Source: Cellvibrio mixtus subsp. mixtus J3-8
GTDB lineage: Bacteria > Pseudomonadota > Gammaproteobacteria > Pseudomonadales > Cellvibrionaceae
Direction of reading: 5' to 3'
NCBI RefSeq assembly: GCF_000766945.1
Contig: NZ_KN266208.1
Coordinates: 535,615-589,176 of the forward strand
Length of the DNA: 53,562 nucleotides
Part shown: positions 37,104-46,401 of the stretch, piece after piece
Numbering within the stretch: the stretch's first letter is position 1
Layout: every line of letters starts with the position of its first letter
Notes under the pieces: generated by a model
What the model was told of the DNA's origin: nothing
Database searches by the model: none
Seen by the model: only the letters and a program-made list of their open reading frames with translations
Position numbers and translations under genes: made by a program

Positions 37104-37361
37104 CTAAGCCTTGATATCAAGCAAAGTACCGATAGTTTCATCCGCCGATTTCACTACCCGCGCCGAACTATCGAATACCTGGCTTTGCGCACGGAGATTC
37201 ACCAATGACTCCGCCAAATCCTGGGATTGGGACGAAGCCTGCGGAGAATCCGCTCGCTGGGTAGTGCCTGCCTGGGCAATCTGCTGGGCAGACTGCGCCA
37301 TCGAAACCTGGCTTTTTTGCATGCCAATCAAGCCTTGGTTAACAACTGAACCTACATCCAT
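37104..37361 (-). CDS. Small protein resembling the flagellar rod C-terminal motif
   Basis: 85 residues, Ser/Gln-rich. The last 40 residues (DLAESLVNLRAQSQVFDSSARVVKSADETIGTLLDI) follow the pattern of the flagellar rod/hook FlgBCFG C-terminal helix, where a similar LVxLxxAxxxFxxxxxVVxxxDxxxGxLLDI stretch packs the rod. The N-terminal half (MDVGSVVNQGLIGMQKSQVSM) is also helical. No other flagellar gene is nearby. It forms a pair with the SprA-like gene. Confidence 0.65.
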   Translation of the reverse strand: MDVGSVVNQGLIGMQKSQVSMAQSAQQIAQAGTTQRADSPQASSQSQDLAESLVNLRAQSQVFDSSARVVKSADETIGTLLDIKA

Positions 37362-37479
37362 TATGTCACCCCCTTTTCATATTCAATGGGCAAACCGGAG
37401 AGGGAATCATCAAACGCACGAGCAGAATAAACAATTCCCCAATACTGATAACAGTTTACGCCGTCAAAAGCACAAAAAA

Positions 37480-37498
37480 CAGGCGAACTTGCCGCCTG
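37480..37498 (-). terminator. Terminator of the biotin operon
   Basis: CAGGCG with CGCCTG around a 7-nt loop on the minus strand, followed by TTTTTT (37474-37479). It is about 57 bp past the stop of the DUF2459 gene. The stem is short (6 bp). Confidence 0.7.
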
Positions 37499-37554
37499 GG
37501 GCCGGATTTCTAAGACAAGTTAGATTTAAAAAAGGAAAACATATAACCGGAGGA

Positions 37555-38232
37555 TTATTGCGAAGCGGGTATGCGCCCCTGGGAAATCTGATAGTCTGAA
37601 ATTGCCCTTGCCTGCTCAAAAACACTTTGTGCCGTTAGTTGCAAGCGGCTACGAACCGGCAATCCAGCAGCTTGCAAGGCGCGACTACTCCAGGTATTGC
37701 AATTGCTAAACAGGCCATATTCACCTTCCGCCAGGTAAAAATGCCCAACCCCTTCGCCGTAAGCTGGCAATGGGATCAATTGCCCTTTGTCATCGCGCAC
37801 AAAAGAATTATCTATATAGCGAATGAGCTGCCGCAAACCTTTGTCCGTAATCGCTATTGGCACACGGGTTTCAGCGGGAATTTCATTGAAAGGCGCCTGC
37901 GTATAGGTAAGCACTTGCAATGCCGAATATCGGGAAATAAACAATGCCCTGGTTGCTGTACCAAAGCTTTTGCTTTTACCGGTAAAGTAATCGCCGTCGC
38001 CCCAGCCAATACGAACAAATTGCTGGCCGGCTGCTTCATGTCCTATGACCTTACTGTGTGAGCGCACCATATTCGCAGGCAATAAAATACTGGTATGCCA
38101 CTCCCGGTAAATAAAATAAATTTGTTGCGATGTATTCGCTGTGGGAATTTTTGTTTTATCCGGCAAGGACGAGCAGCCAGCCAATGCCGCAAAAAATATA
38201 CAACCCGCCAATCGCAACCAACCGATGATCAT
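37555..38232 (-). CDS. DUF2459 (TIGR02117-like) lipoprotein
   Basis: 225 residues with lipobox FAALAGC. The mature part has the family blocks YREWHTSILLP, RIGWGDGDYF and LFSNCNTWSSRAL. The His, Asp and the single Cys in SNCNTW recall papain-like/NlpC-type catalytic residues, but no activity is established. Its start overlaps the bioD stop by 4 bp (ATGA), so it is translated with the biotin genes; that link is unexplained. Confidence 0.83.
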   Translation of the reverse strand: MIIGWLRLAGCIFFAALAGCSSLPDKTKIPTANTSQQIYFIYREWHTSILLPANMVRSHSKVIGHEAAGQQFVRIGWGDGDYFTGKSKSFGTATRALFISRYSALQVLTYTQAPFNEIPAETRVPIAITDKGLRQLIRYIDNSFVRDDKGQLIPLPAYGEGVGHFYLAEGEYGLFSNCNTWSSRALQAAGLPVRSRLQLTAQSVFEQARAISDYQISQGRIPASQ

Positions 38233-38936
38233 GATTGCAAAAGTGCCCTGACAAACACCTGCTCATCAATCATTGCCGCGACTTGCTCTGGATCCGGTAA
38301 ATCCAGCCTGGGCACAACACCCATGCATGGCGCAGGAATACGTGCTGCAAGGCTTTCAATATTTTCTTGCAGCACCGGCATATCAGCATCCACACAATTC
38401 GCAACCCATCCCGCCAGTTGCAAACCGTCATTGCGAATTGCCTCTGCAGTTAATAATGCATGATTGATGCATCCCAAACGCACCCCCACAACCAATAACA
38501 CTGGCAACTGCAAAATCATTGCAAGATCCGCCATGGTTTCGCGCGGATTTAACGGTACTCGCCAACCACCCGCACCTTCGATTAATGTGAACTCCGCTTG
38601 TTGCAAACTTCCGCGGCAAAAACCGGCGATACGATCCGCCGAGAGCACACGCTTTTCCTGCGCGGCGGCGATATGTGGCGCAATTGCAGATTGCAATGCA
38701 ATAGGATTAATTTGCTCATACGCAAGGGATTCAGTCATCACTGACTGCAAAAGCAGAGCATCATCATTGCGTAAGCCTGCACACGTTTTTTCGCAACCAG
38801 CGGCAACCGGCTTTAACGCAGCAGTGCGCACTCCCTGTTTTTTTGCTACCAATAACAGCCCGGCAGCTACCAGGGTTTTGCCAACATTGGTATCCGTGCC
38901 GGTTACAAAAAATTGTTTTCTGCTCATAGCAATCAC
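38229..38936 (-). CDS. bioD: Dethiobiotin synthetase
   Basis: 235 residues. Closes the ureido ring of dethiobiotin with ATP and CO2. P-loop GTDTNVGKTLVAAGLL at the N-terminus, then KPVAAGCE, and LIEGAGGWRVPL are the conserved blocks. The length fits. It follows bioHC by 10 bp and overlaps the DUF2459 gene by 4 bp. Confidence 0.97.
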   Translation of the reverse strand: MIAMSRKQFFVTGTDTNVGKTLVAAGLLLVAKKQGVRTAALKPVAAGCEKTCAGLRNDDALLLQSVMTESLAYEQINPIALQSAIAPHIAAAQEKRVLSADRIAGFCRGSLQQAEFTLIEGAGGWRVPLNPRETMADLAMILQLPVLLVVGVRLGCINHALLTAEAIRNDGLQLAGWVANCVDADMPVLQENIESLAARIPAPCMGVVPRLDLPDPEQVAAMIDEQVFVRALLQS

Positions 38937-38946
38937 TTACACCCGT

Positions 38947-40488
38947 TTATCGTTTGTGCACTGACAAATAAAATACTTCATAGGTAGCAGGCAAGCCGCG
39001 CTCTTCCCGATATTGCTCATAGGCATTTTTAAATGCAGCGATGCGACTGCGCCCGGTCAACCCTTCCGGCTTTCCGGAGTTGATATTGTGTGCACCCAAG
39101 GCTTTCAATTCGCGCGTCAGCTCCGTCAACCGATCAAAATAAATAACACGTTGCTCAACCGCAAAATGATCAATTGCCAGATTGGCGGCAACTGCCGCAA
39201 AACGCAAACTGTCTTGCGGCTGGAATTGATTCACATGTACATAGTTATCTGCTTGCTGCCAGGCTGATTTTAATTCGTGCAACGTGTTTGGCCCAAGTGT
39301 CGCAACCACTAATTGTCCACCCGGTTTTAACACTCGTGCAAGCTCTCGCAACAATTGTAATAAATTGGAACACCACTGGATTACCAGGCTGGAAAAAATC
39401 AAATCAACACTTTGATCGGCAAGCGGCAGTGATTCTGCATCTCCACACAACCACTTAATTTGATGGGCGTGTGTTTGCTGTTGAGAAAAATGCAACATCC
39501 CCTCAGCAATATCCAGCCCGATTATGGAGGCAGAATCAAATCGCGCCGCCAGCTGCCGCGAGAAAAATCCCGTGCCCGAGCCCAAATCTATTACCGTCGC
39601 ACCGGATTCAAGCTGCACCGGAGCATATTGTAATAAATGCTTGCCCACATCGCGTTGCAATTGCGCAACCGTATCGTAAGTGAATGCTGCACGCCCAAAA
39701 GACTGCGCTACTTTTTTCTTATCCAACCCTGCCGGTGCAATTATTTGAGCATTCAAAAAACCGGAAATATTTTCGATTACCGCGGCTGGCTGGCTCCAAT
39801 GCACTGCATGGGCAGCTTGCGCGATGATTACGACCTTATGTGCAGGATTAATTTTTTTCAATTCAGCCGCAGTGGTAACTGGCACCAGCGCATCTTGTTC
39901 TGCGAGCAAATGTAAACATGGTTGCATTAATTGAGCGAGCGACTGACGATTATCCAGTTCAGCCAACAATTCCAGCACTTGAAGCCATTGCGGAGAAAAC
40001 CCGACAGGGGCTTGCTGGCGCAAAGACTTTAATAACTGGCGCCCATTAGTATCGCCTTGCACCAGCAAACCGGAAAATAATTTCAACGTTGCTTGCGGCT
40101 CCTGCGCAAACGACTGGTTAAATTCGCGATTTACAGCAACAGGCATTGCGCTCGGATAATCATCACTAACAACAAATTTTGCATTGGCGGCGAGTGTAAT
40201 TAACGCGCGAACTTTTTGCGGGTATTTATTCGCTAATTGAACCCCCAGCATGCCCCCTAGTGACCAACCTGCAATTACCGAATTGTCAGGAATTCTTGCG
40301 ACGAGATTTTCCAACAATGCAGCTAACGAGAAATCATTGAGCGCAGGTGACTCACCAAAGCCCGGCAAATCCAGCGCAGTTACATGCGCGATTTTTTCCA
40401 ACGCCGGCAAAACAGGCTGCCAAGTGCGGCTATCGCAACCCCAACCATGAAGCAGTATCAGGTTAACCATTGATTTTGAATTACTCAT
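38947..40488 (-). CDS. bioHC: Bifunctional BioH-BioC fusion (pimeloyl-ACP methyl ester esterase and malonyl-ACP O-methyltransferase)
   Basis: 513 residues from the Met preceded by GGGTGAG, overlapping the bioF stop by 8 bp; the frame is open four codons further up to a GTG. The first part (to about 245) is an alpha/beta hydrolase of the BioH type: [17 protein letters not shown] (Ser about 76), [10 protein letters not shown] (Asp) and AAHAVHW (His). After a short joint comes a BioC methyltransferase: [23 protein letters not shown] motif [11 protein letters not shown] (about 299-309), and [10 protein letters not shown]. BioC starts and BioH ends pimelate-moiety synthesis, so the fusion holds both gate steps. 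The fused form is known from Saccharophagus and Teredinibacter. Confidence 0.96.
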   Translation of the reverse strand: MSNSKSMVNLILLHGWGCDSRTWQPVLPALEKIAHVTALDLPGFGESPALNDFSLAALLENLVARIPDNSVIAGWSLGGMLGVQLANKYPQKVRALITLAANAKFVVSDDYPSAMPVAVNREFNQSFAQEPQATLKLFSGLLVQGDTNGRQLLKSLRQQAPVGFSPQWLQVLELLAELDNRQSLAQLMQPCLHLLAEQDALVPVTTAAELKKINPAHKVVIIAQAAHAVHWSQPAAVIENISGFLNAQIIAPAGLDKKKVAQSFGRAAFTYDTVAQLQRDVGKHLLQYAPVQLESGATVIDLGSGTGFFSRQLAARFDSASIIGLDIAEGMLHFSQQQTHAHQIKWLCGDAESLPLADQSVDLIFSSLVIQWCSNLLQLLRELARVLKPGGQLVVATLGPNTLHELKSAWQQADNYVHVNQFQPQDSLRFAAVAANLAIDHFAVEQRVIYFDRLTELTRELKALGAHNINSGKPEGLTGRSRIAAFKNAYEQYREERGLPATYEVFYLSVHKR

Positions 40489-41686
40489 TGGACAACTCAC
40501 CCATTACATCGCTCATTGCTTCAAGAAGTTGATCGACTTGCGCAATGCTATGTTGCGCAGAAAAAGTTATGCGCAAACGCGAACTGCCAACAGGTACTGT
40601 GGGAGGACGTATCGCGATAATTAAAATTCCCCGCGCTGCCAACTTATCGGCAATCGCCAATGTTTTAGTTTCGCTACCAATAACGATGGGCTGGATTGGC
40701 GAAAAAGATTCCATCAATTGCAAACCCAATTGCCGCGCCCCCTGGCGAAAATGGGTAATCAGTTTCTGCAAATGCTCGCGGCGCCAGTGCTCCGCCTGGA
40801 TTAATCGCAAACTCGCACGCGTTGCTGCTGCCACAGCAGGCGGCATTGCGGTGGTATAAATGTAAGGTCGAGCGAACTGGATCAGGGTTTCAATTAATGT
40901 TTCGCTACCGGCGATAAATGCACCAAAACTTCCGGCAGCTTTTCCAAGTGTTCCCATCAGGATCGGCAATTGTGTTTGCGTTAAACCGAAGTGTTCTGCA
41001 CTACCTGCACCGGTTGTTCCCAGACAACCAAAACCGTGGGCATCATCCACCATTAACCAGGCATTATTTTTTTGCGCAAGTTCAGCAAGCTGCGGTAAAG
41101 GCGCGCAATCGCCATCCATACTGAACACACCATCCACCACAATCAATTTGCGCGCGGCTTCAGTTTTTTCCAACCGCGTTTGCAGGTTGGTTAAATCGTT
41201 GTGCAAAAAACGCTGGAAGCGCGCACCGCTCAACAAACCGGCATCCAGCAAACTGGCATGATTAAGACGGTCCTCAAACACGGCATCTCCCTGCCCAACC
41301 AACGCAGTAATTGCGCCCATGTTGGCCATATAACCGGTAGAAAATAATAAGGCCCGCTCACGCCCGGTAAACGCGGCTAATTCTTCTTCCAATGCGTGAT
41401 GCTCACGGGAATGTCCCGCCACCAAATGGGATGCGCCGCTGCCAACCCCCAGTTTTTTTGCAGCCTCCATGAGTGCGGCAATTACGTCCGGATGATTGGC
41501 AAGGCCGAGATAGTCGTTACTGCAGAATGCGAGATATTTTTTTCCATCCACGATTACTTCCGGTGCTTGCGGTGATTGCAAAGTTTTCCGGGTGCGATAC
41601 AAATGTGCTGCCCGGCGCTCGGCTAATTGTGGTGCGAGGATTTGATCAAGATGAGATGACATGGGAGAAAATTTATAGGGCGGCAT
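40481..41686 (-). CDS. bioF: 8-amino-7-oxononanoate synthase
   Basis: About 400 residues. A PLP enzyme that condenses pimeloyl-ACP with alanine. Conserved blocks: [57 protein letters not shown] and [14 protein letters not shown], whose Lys binds PLP. The frame is open to a GTG at 41704; ATGs at 41686 and 41662 are both possible and none has a clear ribosome binding site, so the start is uncertain. It lies between bioB (37 bp) and bioHC (overlap). Confidence 0.96.
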   Translation of the reverse strand: MPPYKFSPMSSHLDQILAPQLAERRAAHLYRTRKTLQSPQAPEVIVDGKKYLAFCSNDYLGLANHPDVIAALMEAAKKLGVGSGASHLVAGHSREHHALEEELAAFTGRERALLFSTGYMANMGAITALVGQGDAVFEDRLNHASLLDAGLLSGARFQRFLHNDLTNLQTRLEKTEAARKLIVVDGVFSMDGDCAPLPQLAELAQKNNAWLMVDDAHGFGCLGTTGAGSAEHFGLTQTQLPILMGTLGKAAGSFGAFIAGSETLIETLIQFARPYIYTTAMPPAVAAATRASLRLIQAEHWRREHLQKLITHFRQGARQLGLQLMESFSPIQPIVIGSETKTLAIADKLAARGILIIAIRPPTVPVGSSRLRITFSAQHSIAQVDQLLEAMSDVMGELSNE

Positions 41687-41723
41687 CGTAACCAATACCG
41701 CCACATGAATAATTCACAACAAT

Positions 41724-42800
41724 TTATTTTGCTGCGTTATAGAACATTGAATCCAGTTGTGCTTCCTGCAATTTGTTCACGATCATCGCCTCTTGCTCGC
41801 CCTCATCTTCATGCACTTCATAAGCTTCGGGTTTAATGCCGAGTTTGTTGAACAATTGCATATCTTTGTTGGCTTCAGGGTTTGGTGTCGTCAACAATTT
41901 TTCGCCGTAGAAAATAGAATTAGCACCAGCGAGAAACGCCATCGCCTGGGTTTGCTCATTCATTTGCTCACGTCCAGCCGATAAGCGCACATGGGACTTA
42001 GGCATCAATATGCGGGCCACAGCGATAGTACGAATAAAATCGAAAGGGTCGAGATCCGCCTGGTCAGCCAAAGGCGTTCCGCCTACCTTAACCAGCATAT
42101 TGATAGGTACCGATTCCGGATGCTCAGGCATGTTGGCCAATTGCTGCAATAAACCGGCGCGATCATTTTCTTCTTCGCCCATTCCCACAATACCGCCACA
42201 GCACACTTTCATGCCGGCCTTACGCACATTCGCGAGGGTTTGCAGGCGGTCCTGATAGGTGCGGGTCGTGATGATTTCGCCGTAATACTCAGGCGAAGTG
42301 TCCAGGTTATGGTTGTAGTAATCGAGGCCGGCATCCGCCAAATCCTGTGCCTGTTGCTCATCGAGCATCCCCAGGGTCATACAGGTTTCCATCCCCAGCG
42401 CTTTTACACCTTTCACCATATGGGTGACATAAGGCATATCTTTGCCTTTGGGTGAACGCCATGCAGCCCCCATGCAAAAACGGGTGGCGCCCGATGCTTT
42501 GGCAGCACGCGCTTCTTCGATTACTTTTTCCACCGCCATTAGCTTTTCGCGCTCAAGGCCAGTGTCGTAACGGGCCGATTGCGGGCAATACGCGCAATCT
42601 TCCGGGCAAGCGCCGGTTTTGATTGAACACAAGGTACTGACTTGTACTTCATTGGGATTGAAATAAGCACGATGTACAGATTGGGCCTGGAACATCAGGT
42701 CGCTAAATGGCAGTGCGAAGAGCGCGGTAATTTCAGCGCGGGTCCAATCGTGGCGCACTTCATTCAAAAGCATTGGGGCAGGGGCAAAACTGGCATTCAT
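41724..42800 (-). CDS. bioB: Biotin synthase
   Basis: 358 residues. Radical-SAM enzyme that inserts sulfur into dethiobiotin. The CxxxCxxC cluster motif is CPEDCAYC (Cys65, 69, 72); [12 protein letters not shown] and VKVGGTPL are further family blocks. The C-terminal extension (about 320-358) is a common variant. First gene of the bio operon, with CAGGGA before the ATG and a BirA-type operator upstream. Confidence 0.98.
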   Translation of the reverse strand: MNASFAPAPMLLNEVRHDWTRAEITALFALPFSDLMFQAQSVHRAYFNPNEVQVSTLCSIKTGACPEDCAYCPQSARYDTGLEREKLMAVEKVIEEARAAKASGATRFCMGAAWRSPKGKDMPYVTHMVKGVKALGMETCMTLGMLDEQQAQDLADAGLDYYNHNLDTSPEYYGEIITTRTYQDRLQTLANVRKAGMKVCCGGIVGMGEEENDRAGLLQQLANMPEHPESVPINMLVKVGGTPLADQADLDPFDFIRTIAVARILMPKSHVRLSAGREQMNEQTQAMAFLAGANSIFYGEKLLTTPNPEANKDMQLFNKLGIKPEAYEVHEDEGEQEAMIVNKLQEAQLDSMFYNAAK

Positions 42801-42843
42801 AACAAATCCCTGAAGAAAGTGGGGAAATTATGGGGTTAGCCGC

Positions 42844-42871
42844 ATCTTACCCCAGAGGATAAAGTTGTCAA
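42844..42871 (-). promoter_or_regulatory. bioB promoter
   Basis: On the minus strand TTGACA (42866-42871) and TAAGAT (42844-42849) are spaced 16 bp, about 44-70 bp before the bioB ATG. The -35 lies inside the BirA-type operator, so BirA binding would block it. Confidence 0.75.
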
Positions 42872-42899
42872 CTTTTTGAAGCCAGGAAAGTTGACAACT
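42863..42899. promoter_or_regulatory. BirA operator (bioO-like)
   Basis: AGTTGTCAACTTT (42863-42875) and AAAGTTGACAACT (42887-42899) are perfect 13-bp inverted repeats. Written as 9-bp arms (TTGTCAACT and AGTTGACAA) the spacer is 15 bp, matching the known gammaproteobacterial BirA box layout (9-bp arms, about 14-16 bp apart). It separates divergent bioB and comF. A third TTGACAA half-site lies at 42905-42911. Confidence 0.88.
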
Positions 42900-42967
42900 G
42901 AACTTTGACAATTCTTTCCCAAAGCTCAACAATCCCCCCAAAGCCGACCAACAAACAAGGATCCGTT

Positions 42968-43669
42968 ATGTTTAAAGCGCTACTCAACCAGATATTGCCC
43001 AATTATTGCTTGCTTTGCGGCACCACCAGCGGCGCCAATCTGCTCTGCGCTGACTGCCGCCCCTCGCTCCCCCATTTAGAACAACATCCACATCGATGCG
43101 GTTGCTGCGCCCTTCCACTAACAATGCCAGCACCGCTATGCGGCCATTGCCTGGAGCACAAACCGGCATTTGCGCAGAGTTACATTGCGTTCAGTTACGA
43201 GCATCCGCTGGATTACCTGATCCATCAGTTTAAATATCGACGGCAATTAACCGGTGGCAAGTTATTGGGTGAAATGTTGGTAGAACACTGCCGCCAGGTC
43301 GCGCGGCCAGATTTTTTAGTGCCTGCCCCGATCCATTGGCGCAAGCGCTGGCAGCGCGGATTTAATCACACTGAGTTGCTGGCTCGCCTGCTGGGAAAAT
43401 CGCTGCGCCTGCCCGTGGTTAATGCATTACGCCAGACACGTTACCACACATCCCAGAAAGACCTGGGGAGGCTGCAACGGCAGAAAAACCTGCGCGCGTC
43501 GCTGGCAATTAACTCGCATTATTTATCGCAAATTCGCGGTGCCCATATTGCCCTGGTTGACGATGTAGTCACCACTACCGCCACAGTGCGCGCGTTAAGT
43601 GAACTATTAATAAAAGCGGGCGCCCAACAGGTGGATATTTGGGCCCTGGCACGCACACCCGACCATTGA
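42968..43669 (+). CDS. comF: ComF family phosphoribosyltransferase-like protein
   Basis: 233 residues from the Met after AAGGA; the frame is open 21 codons further up, overlapping the operator region. The N-terminal part has paired cysteines for zinc (CLLCG, CADC, CGCCALP, CGHC), and the C-terminal half is a type I phosphoribosyltransferase fold with the PRPP loop VDDVVTTTATV near 203-213. Members are linked to DNA uptake. Divergent from bioB, the usual place in many gammaproteobacteria. The promoter is unclear; a TTGACA at 42905-42910 is a candidate -35. Confidence 0.92.
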   Translation: MFKALLNQILPNYCLLCGTTSGANLLCADCRPSLPHLEQHPHRCGCCALPLTMPAPLCGHCLEHKPAFAQSYIAFSYEHPLDYLIHQFKYRRQLTGGKLLGEMLVEHCRQVARPDFLVPAPIHWRKRWQRGFNHTELLARLLGKSLRLPVVNALRQTRYHTSQKDLGRLQRQKNLRASLAINSHYLSQIRGAHIALVDDVVTTTATVRALSELLIKAGAQQVDIWALARTPDH

Positions 43670-43789
43670 AGCCTCAAGCCGGCACCCCTGAGCGTTTTGC
43701 TACAAACATTAGCAATTCCGCCTACCTAAGCCTCGCAATTGCCGCTAATATCCATGCACAGCTTTTATTAACCAGCCGCAAGGACTTTC

Positions 43790-45214
43790 ATGAAATTTCG
43801 CTCTCTTTTGCTGCCCCTGGCGATCAGTTTTTCCCTTGGCAGCAATGCGCAGGCGCTCAAACCCCAACAGGGAAAAACCGAGCAACCCCCTGCGCCCGTT
43901 CAAGCCCCTTCGTCTACAGCACAACAGCTTTATGCCAATGCCCAGCAAGATTTGTTGCAACTGCGTGTACTGACTAAAAGCGGCAACAGCCAAAGCTCGG
44001 TCGGGTCCGGTTTTTTGATTGGCACATCTAACCTGGTGGTGACTAATTACCATGTGGTTTCCCAGATTGCATTGGAGCCGGATATTTATTTCGGTGAGTA
44101 CAAAGACACCAAGGGCAAAAGTGGTGCTATCGAGTTGCTCGCGGTGGATGTGCTTCATGATTTGGCGGTAGTGCGTGTGAATATAAACGGCACCGGTTTT
44201 TTTAATGTGCCATTTACCGCTGGCGATCAACCACAACCGGCATTAGCCCCCCTGCAACAAGGGCAACATTTATATTCATTGGGTAATCCGCTGGACCTGG
44301 GTTTTACCATTTCCGAAGGGACCTACAATGGTGAAAGCCATCGCGGTTTTTCCGCACAATTAATGTTTACCGGTCCGGTTAACCCCGGTATGAGCGGTGG
44401 ACCTAATGTGACTGCCAGTGGCCATCTCGCCGGGGTTAATGTTGCCCACAGGCGCGATGGTGAATTAGTCAGCTTTTTAGTGCCGGCAATGTATGTTCAG
44501 CAATTGCTCGCCAAAGTCAGCCCGGACATGAAGCCGCCAAAAGATTTCAATCCCACCATTGGTGAGCAGTTATTGCAGCATCAAACGGTCATGGTCGACA
44601 AACTGTTGGAAAAGCCGTTTAGCATTAAACAGCTCGGGCCTTACCAGGTGCCCGTGCGCGAATCAGAACAGGTTCGCTGCTGGGGCAATACGGATAATAG
44701 CGAGAAAAAAGCCTATTCCATCGACAGCATTAATTGCTCAATGGAATCGGCGATTTTTGTTTCCGGCGAATTGCAAACCGGCCATTTGAGCATGCATCAC
44801 AAATTTGCACAGAATAAAAAATTAAACACTATGCAGTTTGCAAAGCTCGCCACTAATTTATACAACGGCCAAGTATACAGCACCGCAAAAAGTGAAACTA
44901 TTACACCGGCCTACTGCACAGAGGATTTTATCGCGCATAAAAATATTTCACTGCGCGCACTGGTGTGTACCGAGGCTTATCACAAATTTAAAGAGCTCTA
45001 CGATTTCACCCTGATTACCGCCAGCACCGACGATAGCGAAAAGAGTTTGCAAAGCATGATTAATATTCAAGGCGTCTCTTACGCTAATGGAGTAAAACTG
45101 ATTACCGAATTTTTGCAGGGCATTGATCGCACAGCGGTTAACGATACATCGCCTAAAGACGTTCCAACTTCATTACCAACCAGTTCAGCCAACCCAACGG
45201 AGGCCGCACAATGA
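43790..45214 (+). CDS. Secreted trypsin-like serine protease (S1C type)
   Basis: 474 residues. A signal peptide (LLLPLAISFSLGSNAQA) is followed by a chymotrypsin-fold domain. The triad is visible: His88 in VVTNYHVV, Asp124 in HDLAVVRV, Ser202 in NPGMSGGP. No PDZ domain follows, unlike DegP/HtrA; instead the last 220 residues form a domain I do not recognise, with several cysteines (VRCWGN, INCSM, AYCTED, LVCTEAY). AAGGA precedes the ATG. Its stop overlaps the FHA gene start by 4 bp, so the two products are likely made together. Confidence 0.88.
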   Translation: MKFRSLLLPLAISFSLGSNAQALKPQQGKTEQPPAPVQAPSSTAQQLYANAQQDLLQLRVLTKSGNSQSSVGSGFLIGTSNLVVTNYHVVSQIALEPDIYFGEYKDTKGKSGAIELLAVDVLHDLAVVRVNINGTGFFNVPFTAGDQPQPALAPLQQGQHLYSLGNPLDLGFTISEGTYNGESHRGFSAQLMFTGPVNPGMSGGPNVTASGHLAGVNVAHRRDGELVSFLVPAMYVQQLLAKVSPDMKPPKDFNPTIGEQLLQHQTVMVDKLLEKPFSIKQLGPYQVPVRESEQVRCWGNTDNSEKKAYSIDSINCSMESAIFVSGELQTGHLSMHHKFAQNKKLNTMQFAKLATNLYNGQVYSTAKSETITPAYCTEDFIAHKNISLRALVCTEAYHKFKELYDFTLITASTDDSEKSLQSMINIQGVSYANGVKLITEFLQGIDRTAVNDTSPKDVPTSLPTSSANPTEAAQ

Positions 45215-46278
45215 GCCTGCCTGTTTTTGTTGAGCTCCTGACGCCGGATGGCGAAGTTATTCATCGCAATAAATTCATCCAACTGCCTATTCGTATTGGC
45301 CGCGCATACGACAACGATATTATTCTGGATGATCCGCACACAGCGGCGCACCATGCACAAATCGAATTGAACCAGTTGGATGAGCTGGTAATCAATGATT
45401 TGGGTAGCCGCAATGGCATTGCACAAGATAACCAGCGCAATGATTTTTTTGTGGTTAATGGTGATGCGGTTTATCGCCTCGGCCATACCCGGCTGCGAGT
45501 GCGTACGGCTGCCTATGCAGTTGCAGACGAAGTATCTGATTCCACCAATCATGGCTGGGAAGGTTGGCGTCCCGCGCTGCTAGGTGGCGTATTATTGGTG
45601 ACGATTGGCTTATTAAGTACCTGGCTGAGCGATTTGCAGCAAGGCACGCTTAGTAAATATTTATTGGAGCTGGTCAGCGTTATTGGTTTCGCGATTGGCT
45701 GGGCCGGTGTGTGGGCATTGTTTAGCCGATTGTTTAATGGCCACGCTCGCTTTGGTCGCCATTTGTTAATTGTCAGTAGCGGTTTAACCGTGCTGGAGCT
45801 GTGGGAGTTTTTCAGCGGTGCTATTGCCTATGCGTTTAGCCTGGAGTCACTCGCCACCTTTACATCGCCTCCCGTTGTAGTGATTTGCGCATTCGTGTTG
45901 TATTTCCATTTACTCACCACGGGCAATAAACGCCCGCAACGATTGAAATATTATCTGGCTGGTTTGGCGATTCTGGGTATTGGCATCACCATGGCGAAAC
46001 AATACCAGGCCAGTAATCATCTCGCAGATGAGCTCTACCTCAGCAATCTCTATCCGCCAGCGTTACGTATTAGCAGCGATAAATCGCTTGAAAGCTTTAC
46101 TACAAATATCAATGCACTCAAAACCAAAGTGGACGATGAGCGCAAGGAAAACCCGGAAAAAGGTGCCGACAAAAATGTCATCGAGAAAATCATTGATGAT
46201 AGTGAAGAGGAAGATGCAGCAACAAGCACTGAATCCTCATCATCAAGCTCGGCTATACCGGCAGTGCCATCGACATAA
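45211..46278 (+). CDS. FHA-domain membrane protein
   Basis: 355 residues. An N-terminal FHA domain (about 1-95): IRIGRAYDNDIILDD, HHAQIEL and INDLGSRNG are the phosphothreonine-binding loops. After it come about five hydrophobic segments (from ALLGGVLLVTIGLLSTWL to AGLAILGIGITM), then a charged, serine-rich tail. FHA domains bind pThr peptides, which suggests a cytoplasmic sensor fused to a membrane region. Coupled to the upstream secreted protease; together they may form a signalling or regulated-proteolysis pair (inference). Confidence 0.87.
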   Translation: MSLPVFVELLTPDGEVIHRNKFIQLPIRIGRAYDNDIILDDPHTAAHHAQIELNQLDELVINDLGSRNGIAQDNQRNDFFVVNGDAVYRLGHTRLRVRTAAYAVADEVSDSTNHGWEGWRPALLGGVLLVTIGLLSTWLSDLQQGTLSKYLLELVSVIGFAIGWAGVWALFSRLFNGHARFGRHLLIVSSGLTVLELWEFFSGAIAYAFSLESLATFTSPPVVVICAFVLYFHLLTTGNKRPQRLKYYLAGLAILGIGITMAKQYQASNHLADELYLSNLYPPALRISSDKSLESFTTNINALKTKVDDERKENPEKGADKNVIEKIIDDSEEEDAATSTESSSSSSAIPAVPST

Positions 46279-46330
46279 TCCGGCGTCTCCAATTAATCCA
46301 AGCGCCGGTTCCATCAAACCGGCCATACGA

Positions 46331-46360
46331 TTGGACAGCGCAGGGGCGCCCGCCTAGAAT
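46331..46360 (+). promoter_or_regulatory. Candidate gcvT promoter inside the upstream terminator
   Basis: TTGGAC (46331-46336) and TAGAAT (46355-46360) are spaced 18 bp. The -10 sits in the loop of the terminator hairpin at 46342-46369. With only 28 bp from that hairpin to gcvT there is little other room for a promoter. Confidence 0.45.
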
Positions 46361-46373
46361 GGCGCCCCTTTTT
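46342..46373 (+). terminator. Intrinsic terminator after the FHA gene
   Basis: AGGGGCGCC with GGCGCCCCT, a perfect 9-bp stem with a 10-nt loop, then TTTTT. It ends the protease-FHA transcript, 64 bp past the stop. Confidence 0.88.
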
Positions 46374-46401
46374 GTTCACCCTCACTCCAGCAGGTAATCC
46401 C

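Noticed and set aside
46279-46401. Possible glycine riboswitch before gcvT
   Set aside because: No aptamer core motifs seen, and the space is filled by a terminator.
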